Below, in pieces: positions 39,139 through 49,042 of a stretch of 64,000 nucleotides of DNA (position 1 is the first letter of the stretch; every line of letters begins with the position of its first letter). Source of the DNA: Rhodoferax koreense (lineage in GTDB: Bacteria > Pseudomonadota > Gammaproteobacteria > Burkholderiales > Burkholderiaceae_C); NCBI RefSeq assembly GCF_001955695.1, contig NZ_CP019236.1:1426001-1490000 (forward strand), given 5' to 3'. Made by a program: the position numbers and the translations under genes. The notes under the pieces are model-generated. The model had not been told where the DNA came from. It saw nothing but the letters and a program-made list of their open reading frames with translations, and did not search any database.

Positions 39139-39160
39139 GGAACGGGGAACGGGGAACGGG
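39133..39160. repeat. Tandem heptamer (GAACGGG) x4
   Basis: Four exact copies of GAACGGG in a row, growing out of the end of the dispersed repeat. Short enough to vary by slippage; it lies outside genes. Confidence 0.9.
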
Positions 39161-39206
39161 CCGACTGCTTTGCAGCGCTGTCTATTGGAGCAATCCAATC
39201 TTCTTC

Positions 39207-39231
39207 CCGTTCGCCCTGAGCTTGTCGAAGG
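39207..39231. repeat. Dispersed 25-bp repeat copy, inverted
   Basis: Begins CCGTTCGCCCTGAGCTTGTC and ends GAAGG; inverted relative to 39114-39138. Together they can form a large hairpin between two convergent genes. Confidence 0.8.
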
Positions 39232-39266
39232 GCCTGGTCATGCACACCAGAGGCCTTGTCGAAACC

Positions 39267-40544
39267 TCAGACCGTCGCAGCCCGCTTGTAGGCCTCGCGC
39301 GCCGCCGCCTCATCCTCGCGTTGTTCGGCCAGTGTCGCCAGCGCACGCCAGGCGCTGCGCTGCAGCCCCGTGTCCTGCAGGTTCTGCACCGACTGCGTGA
39401 GCAACTGCTGGGCTTTGCCCCAGAGCTGGTGGCGCAGGCACGCCATGCCGGCCAGGTACTGCAAATTGGCATCGCGGCCATGGCGTTGCTGGGCGGCTTC
39501 GATGCGGTGCAGCCAGGGCAGGTCGATCGGGTCCTCGGAGGCAGCGAAACCGGCTTCCAGCGCGCGAATCAGCTTGATCGACTGGCTCTCGCTCCAGGCT
39601 TCCGGCTGGGCCATGCGCCGCTCCCAGATCGGCAGCAGCCACTGGCGCGCCTGGGCGACGTCGCCTTGCAGCGCGGCCAGGCGCTGCGCGGCGTGGATTG
39701 CGACCTCCGGCATCTGGCGCTCGGCGCTGTCGAGCTGGCCCCAGGCTCGCTGCAGTTGCGCGGGGTCATGCGCGTCGTTGATGAGCTCCATTGCCAGGTT
39801 GCGCAGCAGGCTCTGGGCGCCGTCCTGCGAGAACGCGCGGTGCTTGGCCAGCAGGCGCGCGGTTTCCAGGGCATTCATGGTCTGGCGCGCCAGCCGGGCG
39901 GCCTTGAGCCGGGCACGCAGTGCCAGCGTGCGCCGGGCCGCGCCCTGGGGCAGGGCGTCGAGCCACTGCAGCGCGGCATGGGCATCGCGGTCGCTGAGGG
40001 CCCAGCGCGCGGCACGCAACTGCACGCCTTCGCGGGTTTCCTGGGCGTCGCGCTGGGCGGTGTTGTCGATGGCCAGCAGCAAATGCTCGTCGCGCGTCGC
40101 GCGGTCCTGCAGCGCCTGGGCGCTTTCGGCGGTGACCAGGTGCGACATGGCGCGCAGCTTGTCGGCATGGGCCAGATGGTGGCCGCTGGCGGTCAGGGCC
40201 TGTTCCTGGCCGAGCGCGGCCTCGGCGGCCTTGCGCGCGCGCAGGAAACGGCCTGCCAGCAGGTGCGACAGTGCGTCCAGCAGCGAGGCGTGCATGGCGC
40301 GCTCGCGCTGCTGCACGCGCCAGCGCCGGGCCTGCTGCGGCATGGAGAACAGCGCAGCCAGGGCGCGCAGCGCCAGGTGCAGCACGACGAAGCTGCCGAC
40401 CAGCAGCAGCAACACGAGGTTCAGCGACAGGTCAACGCGGTAGGGCGGCCAGAACAGCGTCACCGTGCCCTGGTTGTCGCCGGCAAAAAGCGCCACGGCA
40501 ACCGCCGCGGCGAACAGGGCCAGTAGCCAGGCAATCGCTCTCAT
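39267..40544 (-). CDS. hemY: HemY-type TPR membrane protein
   Basis: 425 residues. Two N-terminal membrane helices (AWLLALFAAAVAVALFAG; LNLVLLLLVGSFVVLHLALR) followed by a HemY_N/TPR-like helical repeat domain (AAEAALGQEQALTA, WGKAQQLLTQSVQN). Found at the end of hemCDXY operons in beta- and gammaproteobacteria. The family's function in haem synthesis is unproven. Three bases after hemX. Confidence 0.92.
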   Translation of the reverse strand: MRAIAWLLALFAAAVAVALFAGDNQGTVTLFWPPYRVDLSLNLVLLLLVGSFVVLHLALRALAALFSMPQQARRWRVQQRERAMHASLLDALSHLLAGRFLRARKAAEAALGQEQALTASGHHLAHADKLRAMSHLVTAESAQALQDRATRDEHLLLAIDNTAQRDAQETREGVQLRAARWALSDRDAHAALQWLDALPQGAARRTLALRARLKAARLARQTMNALETARLLAKHRAFSQDGAQSLLRNLAMELINDAHDPAQLQRAWGQLDSAERQMPEVAIHAAQRLAALQGDVAQARQWLLPIWERRMAQPEAWSESQSIKLIRALEAGFAASEDPIDLPWLHRIEAAQQRHGRDANLQYLAGMACLRHQLWGKAQQLLTQSVQNLQDTGLQRSAWRALATLAEQREDEAAAREAYKRAATV

Positions 40545-40547
40545 GCT

Positions 40548-41648
40548 TTAACGGCCAGCAGCGGCGGTGGCCAACGCGGCGAGCGTTTCGTCGACCTGCG
40601 GCAATTCGACGGCCTTCATCTGCGCCTGCACCTGGGACAGCAGGCCGGAGGTGGCCTGGGTCTTGCGCGCGGCCGGGTCGAAGTATTTGTTGAGCATGGC
40701 GTTGGCCGCGGCCAGGTCGGAGCGGGCCGATTCCATCTGCCGCGCCAGCAGGCCGAGCCGGGCGTTGAGCAGCTTGAGCTTGAGGTTTTCGCGCAGGAAG
40801 AAGGTCTGCTCGGGTGACAGCAACGCGGCCTCGGGGCGGTCGATGCGGCTCACGCGCAGCAGCTTGCGGGCTTCCTGGTAGACCACGTCGAGCGCGCGGT
40901 GCCACCACACCGCGGGCACGGGCGGCGGGGCGGGCACGGTGCCGTTGCCGCCGGGGCCGAGCGGCAGGAAGGCGTTGAGCGTGGGCAGGTCGTCGACCTG
41001 GCGCACCAGGTCGTCGAGCTTGACCAGCAAGCCGGGGGTGTCGGTGACGCTGGCGGCCTTGATGCGGTCCGTGTCGTGAGCGATGGCCCGCTGCAGCGGT
41101 GCCAGGCGCGGGTTGGCGGCACGCACGATGCGGTCATCGGCGGTCTTGAGCGCGGCCAGCAGCGGCTCGACGCTGCCGGTGAGCTGCGCCTGCTGCTGTG
41201 CCAGCCGCAGCGCGGATTCGAGGTCGACCACCAGGTTCTCGTCGCGCGAGCGCGACAGGCTTTGCATCAGCTCCTCGAGCTGGCCGCGCTGCAGGGTGGC
41301 TTCGCTGAGGCGGGCGTCGGAGACGGCCTGGCGCGCGGCGGTATCGCGCGCGAGGTCTTGCGCCTGGCGCGCCATGGTGCGCGCCTCGACGGCCTGCGCA
41401 CCCGCGTCGGCGCTTTGCCGGGCGAGGTGTTCCTGGATGGTGGCGAGTTTCTGCCAGAGCAATGCGTTGCCCGCGAGGGACAAGACCGCGATCAGGCCCA
41501 CGCCCCAGACCAGTCCCCGGCCGCCCGACGACGAGGCCGCCTTGCGCGCAGCGGGTGCATCCGCTGTGCTGCCGATGGGCTGGGTGGCCGGCGCGGAGGC
41601 GGCCGCAGCGGGCGCGGCGGCAGGCTCGATGGGGAACTCAGCATTCAT
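40548..41648 (-). CDS. hemX: HemX (uroporphyrinogen-III C-methyltransferase-like membrane protein)
   Basis: 366 residues. N-terminal Ala/Pro-rich stretch, then one membrane helix (about 45-65, LVWGVGLIAVLSLAGNALLW), then a coiled-coil/helical region with RQAQDLARDT and VDLESALRLAQQQA. Despite the traditional name it has no methyltransferase motif; related to HemX of E. coli. Start at ATG 41648 overlaps the hemD stop (ATGA). Confidence 0.92.
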   Translation of the reverse strand: MNAEFPIEPAAAPAAAASAPATQPIGSTADAPAARKAASSSGGRGLVWGVGLIAVLSLAGNALLWQKLATIQEHLARQSADAGAQAVEARTMARQAQDLARDTAARQAVSDARLSEATLQRGQLEELMQSLSRSRDENLVVDLESALRLAQQQAQLTGSVEPLLAALKTADDRIVRAANPRLAPLQRAIAHDTDRIKAASVTDTPGLLVKLDDLVRQVDDLPTLNAFLPLGPGGNGTVPAPPPVPAVWWHRALDVVYQEARKLLRVSRIDRPEAALLSPEQTFFLRENLKLKLLNARLGLLARQMESARSDLAAANAMLNKYFDPAARKTQATSGLLSQVQAQMKAVELPQVDETLAALATAAAGR

Positions 41649-42433
41649 GCGAGCGATTCTATAGAGGCCACCACGTCGTCCAGGGTCGGCCGTGACTCGC
41701 AAACAACACCGAAGCCGGCCTCGTACGCCGCCTGTGCGATGCGTGGATGCGTGGCCACGGCGCGTGCGCCGGCCAGGGTGTCGGCGGGCATGCGCTGCGC
41801 CAGGTGGCCGATGGCCTCCGAGCTGCTGAGCAGCCAGACCGAACCATCGCGAGCGGCCTGCCGGGCCCTCTGCGCCTGCGCCGGCGTCCACTGCGGTGGA
41901 TGGCGTTCGTAGGCCACGACGAAGTCCACCTGCGCGCCGGCCGCGTCGAGTTGCCGCGCGAACCAGTTGCGGCCCGCGCTTTCGCCGCCGGGTGCGCCGC
42001 CGCGCACGATCAGCACGCGGCTGCCCGCCACCACCTGGGGGCCGACGATCTGCCACAGCGCTTCCGAATCGAACTGCCCGGCCGAGGCGGCCGGTGCGTC
42101 GATCAACGCGGGATCAACGCCGGCCTGGTGCAGCGCCGCGAGTGTGCCCGGGCCGGTAGCCCATGCTCTTGTATCGATAGCTGCTGGCGCTGGATTGATC
42201 CCGGCCACAGCCCGGTTGGAGGCATAAAAATGCTGGACCGCGTTGCCGCTGACGAACATGGCAGCCTGGTAACTGGCGAGCTGTCGCCAGGCCGTGTGCA
42301 CCGGGTGGGGGTCGGTGGCCGGCCGGATGTCGATCAGCGGCAGCGCCTCGGCCCCGATGCCGCGCGCCTGCAACTCGGCCACCCAGCGTTCGGCGTCGTG
42401 TTGCGGCCGGGTGACGATCACGCGCACGGGCAT
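41645..42433 (-). CDS. hemD: Uroporphyrinogen-III synthase with an in-frame repeat insertion
   Basis: 262 residues. Closes and inverts ring D of hydroxymethylbilane. Family-type features: RVIVTRPQHDAERWVAELQA, the AVQHF segment, RVLIVRGGAPG, and LLSSSEAIGHL in the second domain. Residues about 68-90 (FYASNRAVAGINPAPAAID) are encoded by a block resembling an intergenic repeat (42165-42232). The rest of the sequence is normal. Start at ATG 42433 (MPVRVIVTRP). Overlaps hemX by ATGA; 16 bases after hemC. Confidence 0.92.
   Translation of the reverse strand: MPVRVIVTRPQHDAERWVAELQARGIGAEALPLIDIRPATDPHPVHTAWRQLASYQAAMFVSGNAVQHFYASNRAVAGINPAPAAIDTRAWATGPGTLAALHQAGVDPALIDAPAASAGQFDSEALWQIVGPQVVAGSRVLIVRGGAPGGESAGRNWFARQLDAAGAQVDFVVAYERHPPQWTPAQAQRARQAARDGSVWLLSSSEAIGHLAQRMPADTLAGARAVATHPRIAQAAYEAGFGVVCESRPTLDDVVASIESLA
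42165..42232. repeat. Dispersed repeat inside hemD
   Basis: AT-richer block with TATCGATAGCTGCTGGCGCT and GGTTGGAGGCATAAAAATG, hallmark pieces of the same Comamonadaceae-type element as at 9700-9768. Here it retains frame. Confidence 0.6.
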
Positions 42434-42449
42434 GTCGCGTCGGGGGGCT

Positions 42450-43367
42450 TCAGTGCGCGCCGCCTGCGCGCAGCCGGGCCACGACCTCCTGGCCGAGCGC
42501 ATCCGCATCCGCCACGTTGGTGACGGTGGCGCGCCCCGTGGCCATCACCAACGGGCCCGGGCCTTCGGTGGCGCCCCAGGCCGCATCGAGCTGCAGCGCG
42601 GTGCCGTCCCATTGCGCGAACGCCGCCAGCGGCATCGAGCAGCTGCCGCCCATGCCGCGGCTCACGGCGCGTTCGGCCGTCACGGCCTGCCAGGTCGGCG
42701 CGTGGGCCAGGGGCGCGAGCGCCTCGATCAGGTCCTGCCGGTCGGCGCGCACCTCGATGCCGAGGGCGCCCTGGCCGGCGGCCGGCCGCATGGCCACCGG
42801 ATCGAAGACGGCGCGGATGCGTTCGGCCAGTCCCAGGCGGATCAGCCCGGCGGCGGCGAGCACGATGCCGTCGTACTGGCCTTCGTCGAGTTTGCGCAGC
42901 CGCGTGTCGAGGTTGCCGCGCAGCGGTTCGATGCGCAGGTCGGGCCGCAGCGCGCGCAGCAGCACGGTGCGGCGCAGGCTCGAGGTGCCGATCACGCCGC
43001 CGTCGGGAACGGCCGCGAGCGTCGCATACCGGTTGGAGACGAAGGCGTCGCGCGGGTCTTCGCGCTCCATCACGCAGGCCAGCACGAAACCTTCGGGCAG
43101 GTCCATCGGCACATCCTTCAGCGAATGCACGGCGATGTCGGCGCGGCCTTCCTCCAGCGCGACTTCGAGCTCCTTCACGAACAGGCCCTTGCCGCCGACC
43201 TTGCTCAGCGAGCGGTCCAGGATCTGGTCGCCGCGCGTGGTCATGCCCAGCAGTTCGACCTGGTGGCCCAGCTTGGCGAGCAGGGATCGCACGTGTTCGG
43301 CCTGCCACAGGGCCAACCGGCTTTCGCGGGTGGCGATGACGATGCGCAGAGAGGGGGATGAACTCAA
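42450..43367 (-). CDS. hemC: Porphobilinogen deaminase
   Basis: 305 residues. Polymerises four porphobilinogens to hydroxymethylbilane. Conserved blocks: [50 protein letters not shown] and RGNLDTRL. The cofactor-binding cysteine is C243 in [10 protein letters not shown], equivalent to E. coli C242. Best start is TTG 43367 ([14 protein letters not shown]); an upstream ATG (43424) would add residues not typical of the family. First gene of hemCDXY, divergent from ppc. Confidence 0.95.
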   Translation of the reverse strand: MSSSPSLRIVIATRESRLALWQAEHVRSLLAKLGHQVELLGMTTRGDQILDRSLSKVGGKGLFVKELEVALEEGRADIAVHSLKDVPMDLPEGFVLACVMEREDPRDAFVSNRYATLAAVPDGGVIGTSSLRRTVLLRALRPDLRIEPLRGNLDTRLRKLDEGQYDGIVLAAAGLIRLGLAERIRAVFDPVAMRPAAGQGALGIEVRADRQDLIEALAPLAHAPTWQAVTAERAVSRGMGGSCSMPLAAFAQWDGTALQLDAAWGATEGPGPLVMATGRATVTNVADADALGQEVVARLRAGGAH

Positions 43368-43518
43368 ACCGGTAACCTGTTGGTAATCAAAAGGCCCTGA
43401 AAAGGGGATGGTCAATGCTAGCATGCGGTCTGCCTTCCACCTGCTTGGCCGCCGGTGCGCCGGACGGCGCCGCAGCAGGTCCACCCCAGCCCTTCAGCCT
43501 TCCCAGGAAGCTTCCCGC

Positions 43519-46410
43519 ATGACCACGGCAGACCAGGACAGCGGCGCCAAGCGCGCGCCCAATTCTCCCTCCGGCACTTCCACCAACGCCAATGCCGCCT
43601 CGCCGGCCCGGCCCGGCGCCCGCGCCAAGGACAACGAGCGCCCGCTGGTCGAAGACATCCGCCTGCTCGGCCGCATTCTCGGCGACGTGATCCGCGAGCA
43701 GGAAGGCGTGGCCGCGTTCGAGTTGATCGAGCAGGTGCGCAAGCTGTCGGTGGCGTTCCGCCGGGACGCGGATGCCGAGGCCGACAAGGCCTTGAAGAAG
43801 CTGCTCAAGGGCCTGTCGGGCGACCAGACGGTGAGCGTGATCCGCGCCTTCACCTATTTCAGCCACCTGGCCAACCTGGCGGAGGATCGGCATCACATCC
43901 GCCGCCGTGCGGTCCACGAACGCGCCGGCGACACGCAGGAAGGCAGCATCGAGGTGGCGCTGGCGCGGCTGCGTTGGGCCGGCATCTCGCCCAAGACGAT
44001 CGCCCAGACGCTGGCCCACAGCTATGTGGCGCCGGTGCTCACCGCGCACCCGACCGAGGTGCAGCGCAAGAGCATCCTCGATGCCGAACGCGACATCGCC
44101 CAACTGCTGGTGACGCGCGACGAGATCAAGACCCGCGCCGCGCTCTCCGGTGGCGGCAAGGACGCCGTCACGCCGCGCGAACTGGCGGCCAACGAGGCGC
44201 AACTGCGGGCGCGCGTGATGCAGCTCTGGCAGACCCGACTCCTGCGCATGTCCAAGCTCACCGTGATCGACGAAATCGAAAACGCGCTGAGCTACTACGA
44301 ATCCACCTTCCTGCGCGAGATTCCCAGGCTGTATGCCGACCTCGAGCGCGAGCTGGGCAACCAGCCGGTGCACAGCTTCCTGCGCATGGGCCAGTGGATC
44401 GGCGGCGACCGCGACGGCAACCCCAACGTGAGCGCGCAGACCCTCGAATACGCGTTGCGCCGCCAGTCCGAGATGGCGCTGCGCCACTACCTCACCGAGG
44501 TGCATTACCTCGGCGGCGAGTTGTCGCTGTCGGGTGGCCTGGTGGGCATGTCGGCGGAACTGGTCGCACTCGCGAAGAGTTCGCCCGACACCAACGTGCA
44601 CCGCCAGGACGAGCCCTATCGCCTGGCCCTGACCGGCATGTACGCACGCCTGGCCGCCACGCTCAAGGACCTGACCGGCGGCGATGCCGCGCGCCATGCG
44701 GTGGCGCCGCAGAACGCCTACCTGCTGGCCGAGGATTTCCTGGCCGACCTGCGCACCATCGAAGCCTCGCTGGTGGCCAACCACGGCGCGCCGCTGGCCG
44801 CGGCCCGCCTGCATCCGCTGATCCGCGCGGTCGAAGTGTTCGGCTTCCACCTGGCCACGGTCGACCTGCGCCAGAGTTCGGACAAGCACGAGGAAGTGGT
44901 GGCCGAACTGCTGGCGGTGGCACGCGTGGAATCCAGTTATTCCGCGCTCGACGAAATGGCCAAGCGCGAACTGCTGCTGCGCCTGTTGAACGACGCGCGG
45001 CCGCTGCGCGTGGTCGGGGCGGCCTATTCGGACCACACGCAACACGAAATCGCCATCTTCGAGACAGCCCGCACCGTGCGGGCGCGCTACGGCGCGCAGG
45101 CGATCCGCCACTACATCATCAGCCACACCGAGACGGTGAGCGACCTGCTGGAAGTGCTGCTGCTGCAGAAGGAAGTCGGCCTGATGCACGGCACGCTGGA
45201 CCAGAAGGCAACGAACGACCTGATCGTCGTGCCGCTGTTCGAAACCATCGAAGACCTGCGCAATGCCGCGCCGATCATGCGCGAGTTCTATGCCTTGCCC
45301 GGCATCGCCAAACTGGTGCAGCGCAGCGGCGCCGAGCAGGACATCATGCTGGGCTATTCCGACAGCAACAAGGACGGCGGCATCTTCACCAGCAACTGGG
45401 AGCTGTACCGCGCCGAGATCGCGCTGGTCGACCTGTTCGACGAGTTGGCCAACAGCCATAACATCACGCTGCGCATGTTCCACGGCCGCGGCGGCACGGT
45501 GGGCCGCGGCGGCGGCCCGAGCTACCAGGCCATCCTGGCCCAGCCGCCGGGCACGGTGCGCGGCCAGATCCGGCTCACCGAGCAGGGCGAAGTCATCGGC
45601 TCCAAATACGCCAACCCGGAGATCGGCCGGCGCAACCTGGAAACCCTGGTGGCGGCCACGCTGGAGGCCACGCTGCTGCAGCCGACCAAGCCCGCGACGC
45701 CGGCTTTCCTGAAGGCGGCGGCCGCACTGTCGGACGCCAGCATGGCGGCTTACCGCGCGCTGGTCTATGAGACGCCCGGCTTCACCTCGTATTTCTTCGA
45801 TTCCACACCGATACGGGAAATCGCCGAACTCAACATCGGCTCGCGCCCGGCCTCACGCAAGGCCACGCAGCGCATCGAGGACTTGCGCGCGATTCCCTGG
45901 GGCTTCAGCTGGGGCCAGTGCCGTCTGGCATTGCCGGGCTGGTTCGGCTTCGGTTCCGCCGTGGAAGCCTTGCTCAACGAAAATGGCCCCTCGGGCAGGA
46001 AGGAAGCGCTGGCCGTGCTACAAAAAATGTACCGCCAGTGGCCATTCTTCAGCACCTTGCTGAGCAACATGGACATGGTGCTGGCCAAGAGCGACCTGGC
46101 CCTGGCCTCGCGTTATGCCGAACTCGTGGCCGATGCGCGCCAGCGCAAGAAGATCTTCCAGGCGATCGAGGCCGAATGGCACCGCACGGCGAATGCGCTG
46201 GTGCTGATCACCGGCGAAAAACAACGGCTGTCGGGCAATGCGGCGCTGCAGCGCTCGATCCGCCATCGCTTCCCCTACATCGATCCGCTGCACCACCTGC
46301 AGATCGAACTGGTGCGGCGTTACCGCGCGGGGCAGGGCGACCAGCGGGTGCAGACCGGCATCCACATCTCTATCAACGGCATCGCCGCCGGCCTGCGCAA
46401 CACGGGCTGA
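43519..46410 (+). CDS. ppc: Phosphoenolpyruvate carboxylase
   Basis: 963 residues. Replenishes oxaloacetate from PEP and bicarbonate. Catalytic His in [13 protein letters not shown] is H177. Other hallmark motifs are [11 protein letters not shown] and [16 protein letters not shown], and the C terminus ends in NTG as is usual for the family. Start at ATG 43519 after AGGAAG; the frame is open upstream, but that extension overlaps the hemC promoter region. Confidence 0.97.
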   Translation: MTTADQDSGAKRAPNSPSGTSTNANAASPARPGARAKDNERPLVEDIRLLGRILGDVIREQEGVAAFELIEQVRKLSVAFRRDADAEADKALKKLLKGLSGDQTVSVIRAFTYFSHLANLAEDRHHIRRRAVHERAGDTQEGSIEVALARLRWAGISPKTIAQTLAHSYVAPVLTAHPTEVQRKSILDAERDIAQLLVTRDEIKTRAALSGGGKDAVTPRELAANEAQLRARVMQLWQTRLLRMSKLTVIDEIENALSYYESTFLREIPRLYADLERELGNQPVHSFLRMGQWIGGDRDGNPNVSAQTLEYALRRQSEMALRHYLTEVHYLGGELSLSGGLVGMSAELVALAKSSPDTNVHRQDEPYRLALTGMYARLAATLKDLTGGDAARHAVAPQNAYLLAEDFLADLRTIEASLVANHGAPLAAARLHPLIRAVEVFGFHLATVDLRQSSDKHEEVVAELLAVARVESSYSALDEMAKRELLLRLLNDARPLRVVGAAYSDHTQHEIAIFETARTVRARYGAQAIRHYIISHTETVSDLLEVLLLQKEVGLMHGTLDQKATNDLIVVPLFETIEDLRNAAPIMREFYALPGIAKLVQRSGAEQDIMLGYSDSNKDGGIFTSNWELYRAEIALVDLFDELANSHNITLRMFHGRGGTVGRGGGPSYQAILAQPPGTVRGQIRLTEQGEVIGSKYANPEIGRRNLETLVAATLEATLLQPTKPATPAFLKAAAALSDASMAAYRALVYETPGFTSYFFDSTPIREIAELNIGSRPASRKATQRIEDLRAIPWGFSWGQCRLALPGWFGFGSAVEALLNENGPSGRKEALAVLQKMYRQWPFFSTLLSNMDMVLAKSDLALASRYAELVADARQRKKIFQAIEAEWHRTANALVLITGEKQRLSGNAALQRSIRHRFPYIDPLHHLQIELVRRYRAGQGDQRVQTGIHISINGIAAGLRNTG

Positions 46411-46528
46411 TGTCACCGGGAGCGGGCGGGCCCTCTGCAATAATGAAGCCAATAGCACTCGCAAACCCCCTTGGCTTTCGTTCGCCAGTGTGCTTGCGCA
46501 GCCGGATTCGTTTTTGATTGGAGCCTTC

Positions 46529-47974
46529 ATGTTGATTCAACCGGTCGTTCTTTCCGGCGGTTCGGGCACACGCCTGTGGCCACTGTCGCGCGAAAAGTAC
46601 CCCAAGCAGTTGCTGCCGCTGATCGGCGCAGACTCGCTGCTGCAGGCGACCGTGCGCCGGCTCGAGGGCCTGGGCGCGGGTGAGCTCGCACCGCCGATGG
46701 TGGTGTGCAACGAGGAATACCGCTTCGTCATCGCCGAACAGCTGCGCCTGATGGGCCAGCCCGGCACCATCGTCCTGGAGCCCACGGGCCGCAACACCGC
46801 GCCGGCCTTGACGCTGGCCGCGCTGGCGGCCAGGCGTGACGGCACCGATCCGGTGCTGCTGGTGATGCCGGCCGACCACGTGATCCTCGACACGGCCGCC
46901 TTCCAGGCCGTGGTGCGCCAGGGCGCGGCGCTGGCCGCCGAAGGTGCGGTCGTGACCTTCGGCATCACCGCCGACACACCGGAGACCGGCTACGGCTACA
47001 TCCAGTCCGGCGCGGCCTTCGGCGGCGGTGACGGCAGCGCCAAGCTCATCGCGCGTTTCGTCGAGAAGCCCGACCTGGCCACGGCCCAGAGTTACCTCGA
47101 CGCCGGCACCTATGCCTGGAACAGCGGTCTGTTCATGGTGCGTGCCTCCGTCTGGCTGGCCGCCATCGGCGCCTGCCGCCAGGACATTCTCGAAGCCTGC
47201 CAGACCGCCTGGGACGCGGGCAAGACCGACGGCGAATTCGTGCGGGTCGGCAAGGAAGCCTTCGGCACCTGCCCGAGCGACTCGATCGACTACGCGGTGA
47301 TGGAGCGCATCGCCAGCGCCGATGGCGGCAAACTGCCGCCGGGCGTGGTGATCGGCCTGTCGGCCGGCTGGTCCGACGTGGGCGCCTGGGATGCGCTGTG
47401 GCAGGTGCTGCCGAAAGACGACGCCGGCAACGTGGCGCAGGGCGACGTGCTGCTGCAGGACTGCACGAATACGCTGGCGCTGTCCGAAGGCCGGCTAATC
47501 GCCTGCGTGGGCGTGGAGAACATGGTCGTCGTCGAGACCGCCGATGCCATCCTGGTCGCGCACAAGGACAAGACGCAGGACGTGAAGAAGATCGTCGATC
47601 AGCTGAAGAAGAACAAGCGCTCCGAAGGCCAGCTGCACCGCAAGGTGTTCCGGCCCTGGGGCTGGTACGACAGCGTGGACCACGGCGCGCGCTTCCAGGT
47701 CAAGCGCATCGTGGTCAAGCCGGGCGGCACGCTGTCGCTGCAGATGCACCACCACCGCGCCGAACACTGGATCGTCGTCAGCGGCACGGCCAAGGTCACG
47801 CGCGGCGAGGAAACCTACCTGGTGTCGGAAAACGAATCGACCTACATCCCGCTGGGCACGACGCACCGGCTGGAGAATCCGGGGCGCGTGCCGCTGGAGA
47901 TGATCGAGGTCCAGTCCGGCAGTTATCTCGGTGAGGACGACATCGTCCGATTCGAAGACGTGTATGGGCGGTAG
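46529..47974 (+). CDS. manC: Mannose-1-phosphate guanylyltransferase/mannose-6-phosphate isomerase
   Basis: 481 residues, the full two-domain type (AlgA/CpsB/ManC). N-terminal nucleotidyltransferase with LSGGSGTRLWPLSREKYPKQ and later FVEKPD. The C-terminal cupin phosphomannose isomerase has QMHHHRAEHWIVVSGTAKV and STYIPLGTTHRLENPG. Makes GDP-mannose for exopolysaccharide or O-antigen. Isolated from other polysaccharide genes here. Ribosome site GGAG six bases before ATG 46529. Overlaps the following phosphatase gene by 11 bases. Confidence 0.95.
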   Translation: MLIQPVVLSGGSGTRLWPLSREKYPKQLLPLIGADSLLQATVRRLEGLGAGELAPPMVVCNEEYRFVIAEQLRLMGQPGTIVLEPTGRNTAPALTLAALAARRDGTDPVLLVMPADHVILDTAAFQAVVRQGAALAAEGAVVTFGITADTPETGYGYIQSGAAFGGGDGSAKLIARFVEKPDLATAQSYLDAGTYAWNSGLFMVRASVWLAAIGACRQDILEACQTAWDAGKTDGEFVRVGKEAFGTCPSDSIDYAVMERIASADGGKLPPGVVIGLSAGWSDVGAWDALWQVLPKDDAGNVAQGDVLLQDCTNTLALSEGRLIACVGVENMVVVETADAILVAHKDKTQDVKKIVDQLKKNKRSEGQLHRKVFRPWGWYDSVDHGARFQVKRIVVKPGGTLSLQMHHHRAEHWIVVSGTAKVTRGEETYLVSENESTYIPLGTTHRLENPGRVPLEMIEVQSGSYLGEDDIVRFEDVYGR

Positions 47975-48629
47975 CCAGCGGCAGTTCGACCTGATCGCCT
48001 TCGATTGGGACGGCACGCTGTTCGATTCGACCGCCATCATCACGCGCTGCATCCAGGAGGCGGTGCGCGACGTGGGCGGCACGGTGCCGAGTGACGAGGC
48101 GGCTTCCTATGTGATCGGCATGGCGCTGATGCAGGCGCTGGCCCATGCGGCGCCCGACGTACCGCCCGAAAAATACCCCGAGCTCGGCGCGCGTTACCGC
48201 CACCATTACCTGGTGCACCAGAACGACATCAGCCTGTTCGACGGCGTGTTGACGATGCTCGCCGATCTGAAGTCGCGCCAGCACGTGCTGACCGTGGCCA
48301 CCGGCAAGTCGCGCCGCGGCCTCGACGAGGCGCTGCACACGGTGGCGCTGCAAGGCCTGTTCGACGGCTCGCGCACCGCCGACGAGACCGCCGGCAAGCC
48401 GCATCCGCGCATGCTGCACGAGCTGATGCGCGAATTCGGCGTGCCGGCCGAACGCACCCTGATGATCGGGGACACCACGCACGACCTGCAGATGGCGGTC
48501 AATGCCGGCTGCGCCAGCGTCGGCGTGAGCTACGGCGCCCACGAACCGGCAAACTTCGAAGTGCTCAAGCCGCGCGCCATCGCGCATTCGGTGCGCGAAC
48601 TGCACGACTGGCTGCTGGCCAACGCCTAG
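47964..48629 (+). CDS. HAD-IA phosphatase (phosphoglycolate phosphatase-like)
   Basis: 221 residues. Motif I FDWDGTLFDS with D14 and D16; motif II TVATGKSRRGLD; motif IV MIGDTTHDLQMA. Close to Gph/PGP-type phosphatases, often found before a Rieske gene and sppA in this order. Start at ATG 47964, inside the end of manC. Exact substrate uncertain. Confidence 0.9.
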   Translation: MGGSQRQFDLIAFDWDGTLFDSTAIITRCIQEAVRDVGGTVPSDEAASYVIGMALMQALAHAAPDVPPEKYPELGARYRHHYLVHQNDISLFDGVLTMLADLKSRQHVLTVATGKSRRGLDEALHTVALQGLFDGSRTADETAGKPHPRMLHELMREFGVPAERTLMIGDTTHDLQMAVNAGCASVGVSYGAHEPANFEVLKPRAIAHSVRELHDWLLANA

Positions 48630-48651
48630 ACAACCCGGACGCGCACGGCCC

Positions 48652-49014
48652 ATGGACATCATCCCGCTGTGCAATTCGCGCGATCTGCAGGACGGCGGCG
48701 AGGCCGTGCCCTTCGACGTCCTGTACCTCGGCCAGACCTGCCGGGCCTTCGCCATCCGCTACAACGGCCAGGCCCATGCCTACCTGAACCGCTGTTCCCA
48801 CGTGCCGATGGAGCTCGACTACCAGCCCAACCGCTTCTTCGACCACACCGGCGAATGGCTGATCTGCGCCACCCATGGCGCCGTGTACCGGCCCGACACC
48901 GGGCAGTGCGGCGGCGGGCCGTGCCGCGGCGGGCTGGTGAAAATCGAGCTTTCGGAATTCGACGGCGTGGTCCACTGGCATACTCGGGCCCAGTTGTTGC
49001 CTGTTGTTTTTTAG
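48652..49014 (+). CDS. Rieske [2Fe-2S] domain protein
   Basis: 120 residues, one Rieske domain. Ligands C48-x-H50 (CSH) and C72-x2-H75 (CATHG). Ferredoxin-like, without membrane helix; the second loop is followed by YRPDTGQCGGGPCRGG. The electron-transfer partner is unknown. Sits between the phosphatase and sppA, an order familiar in Burkholderiales. Confidence 0.9.
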   Translation: MDIIPLCNSRDLQDGGEAVPFDVLYLGQTCRAFAIRYNGQAHAYLNRCSHVPMELDYQPNRFFDHTGEWLICATHGAVYRPDTGQCGGGPCRGGLVKIELSEFDGVVHWHTRAQLLPVVF

Positions 49015-49042
49015 TCTTTTCTTTCGCCACGAGTTCCCCAAC

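Noticed and set aside
43387..45483. 698-codon open frame antisense to ppc
   Set aside because: Shadow of ppc; no ribosome site or family features.
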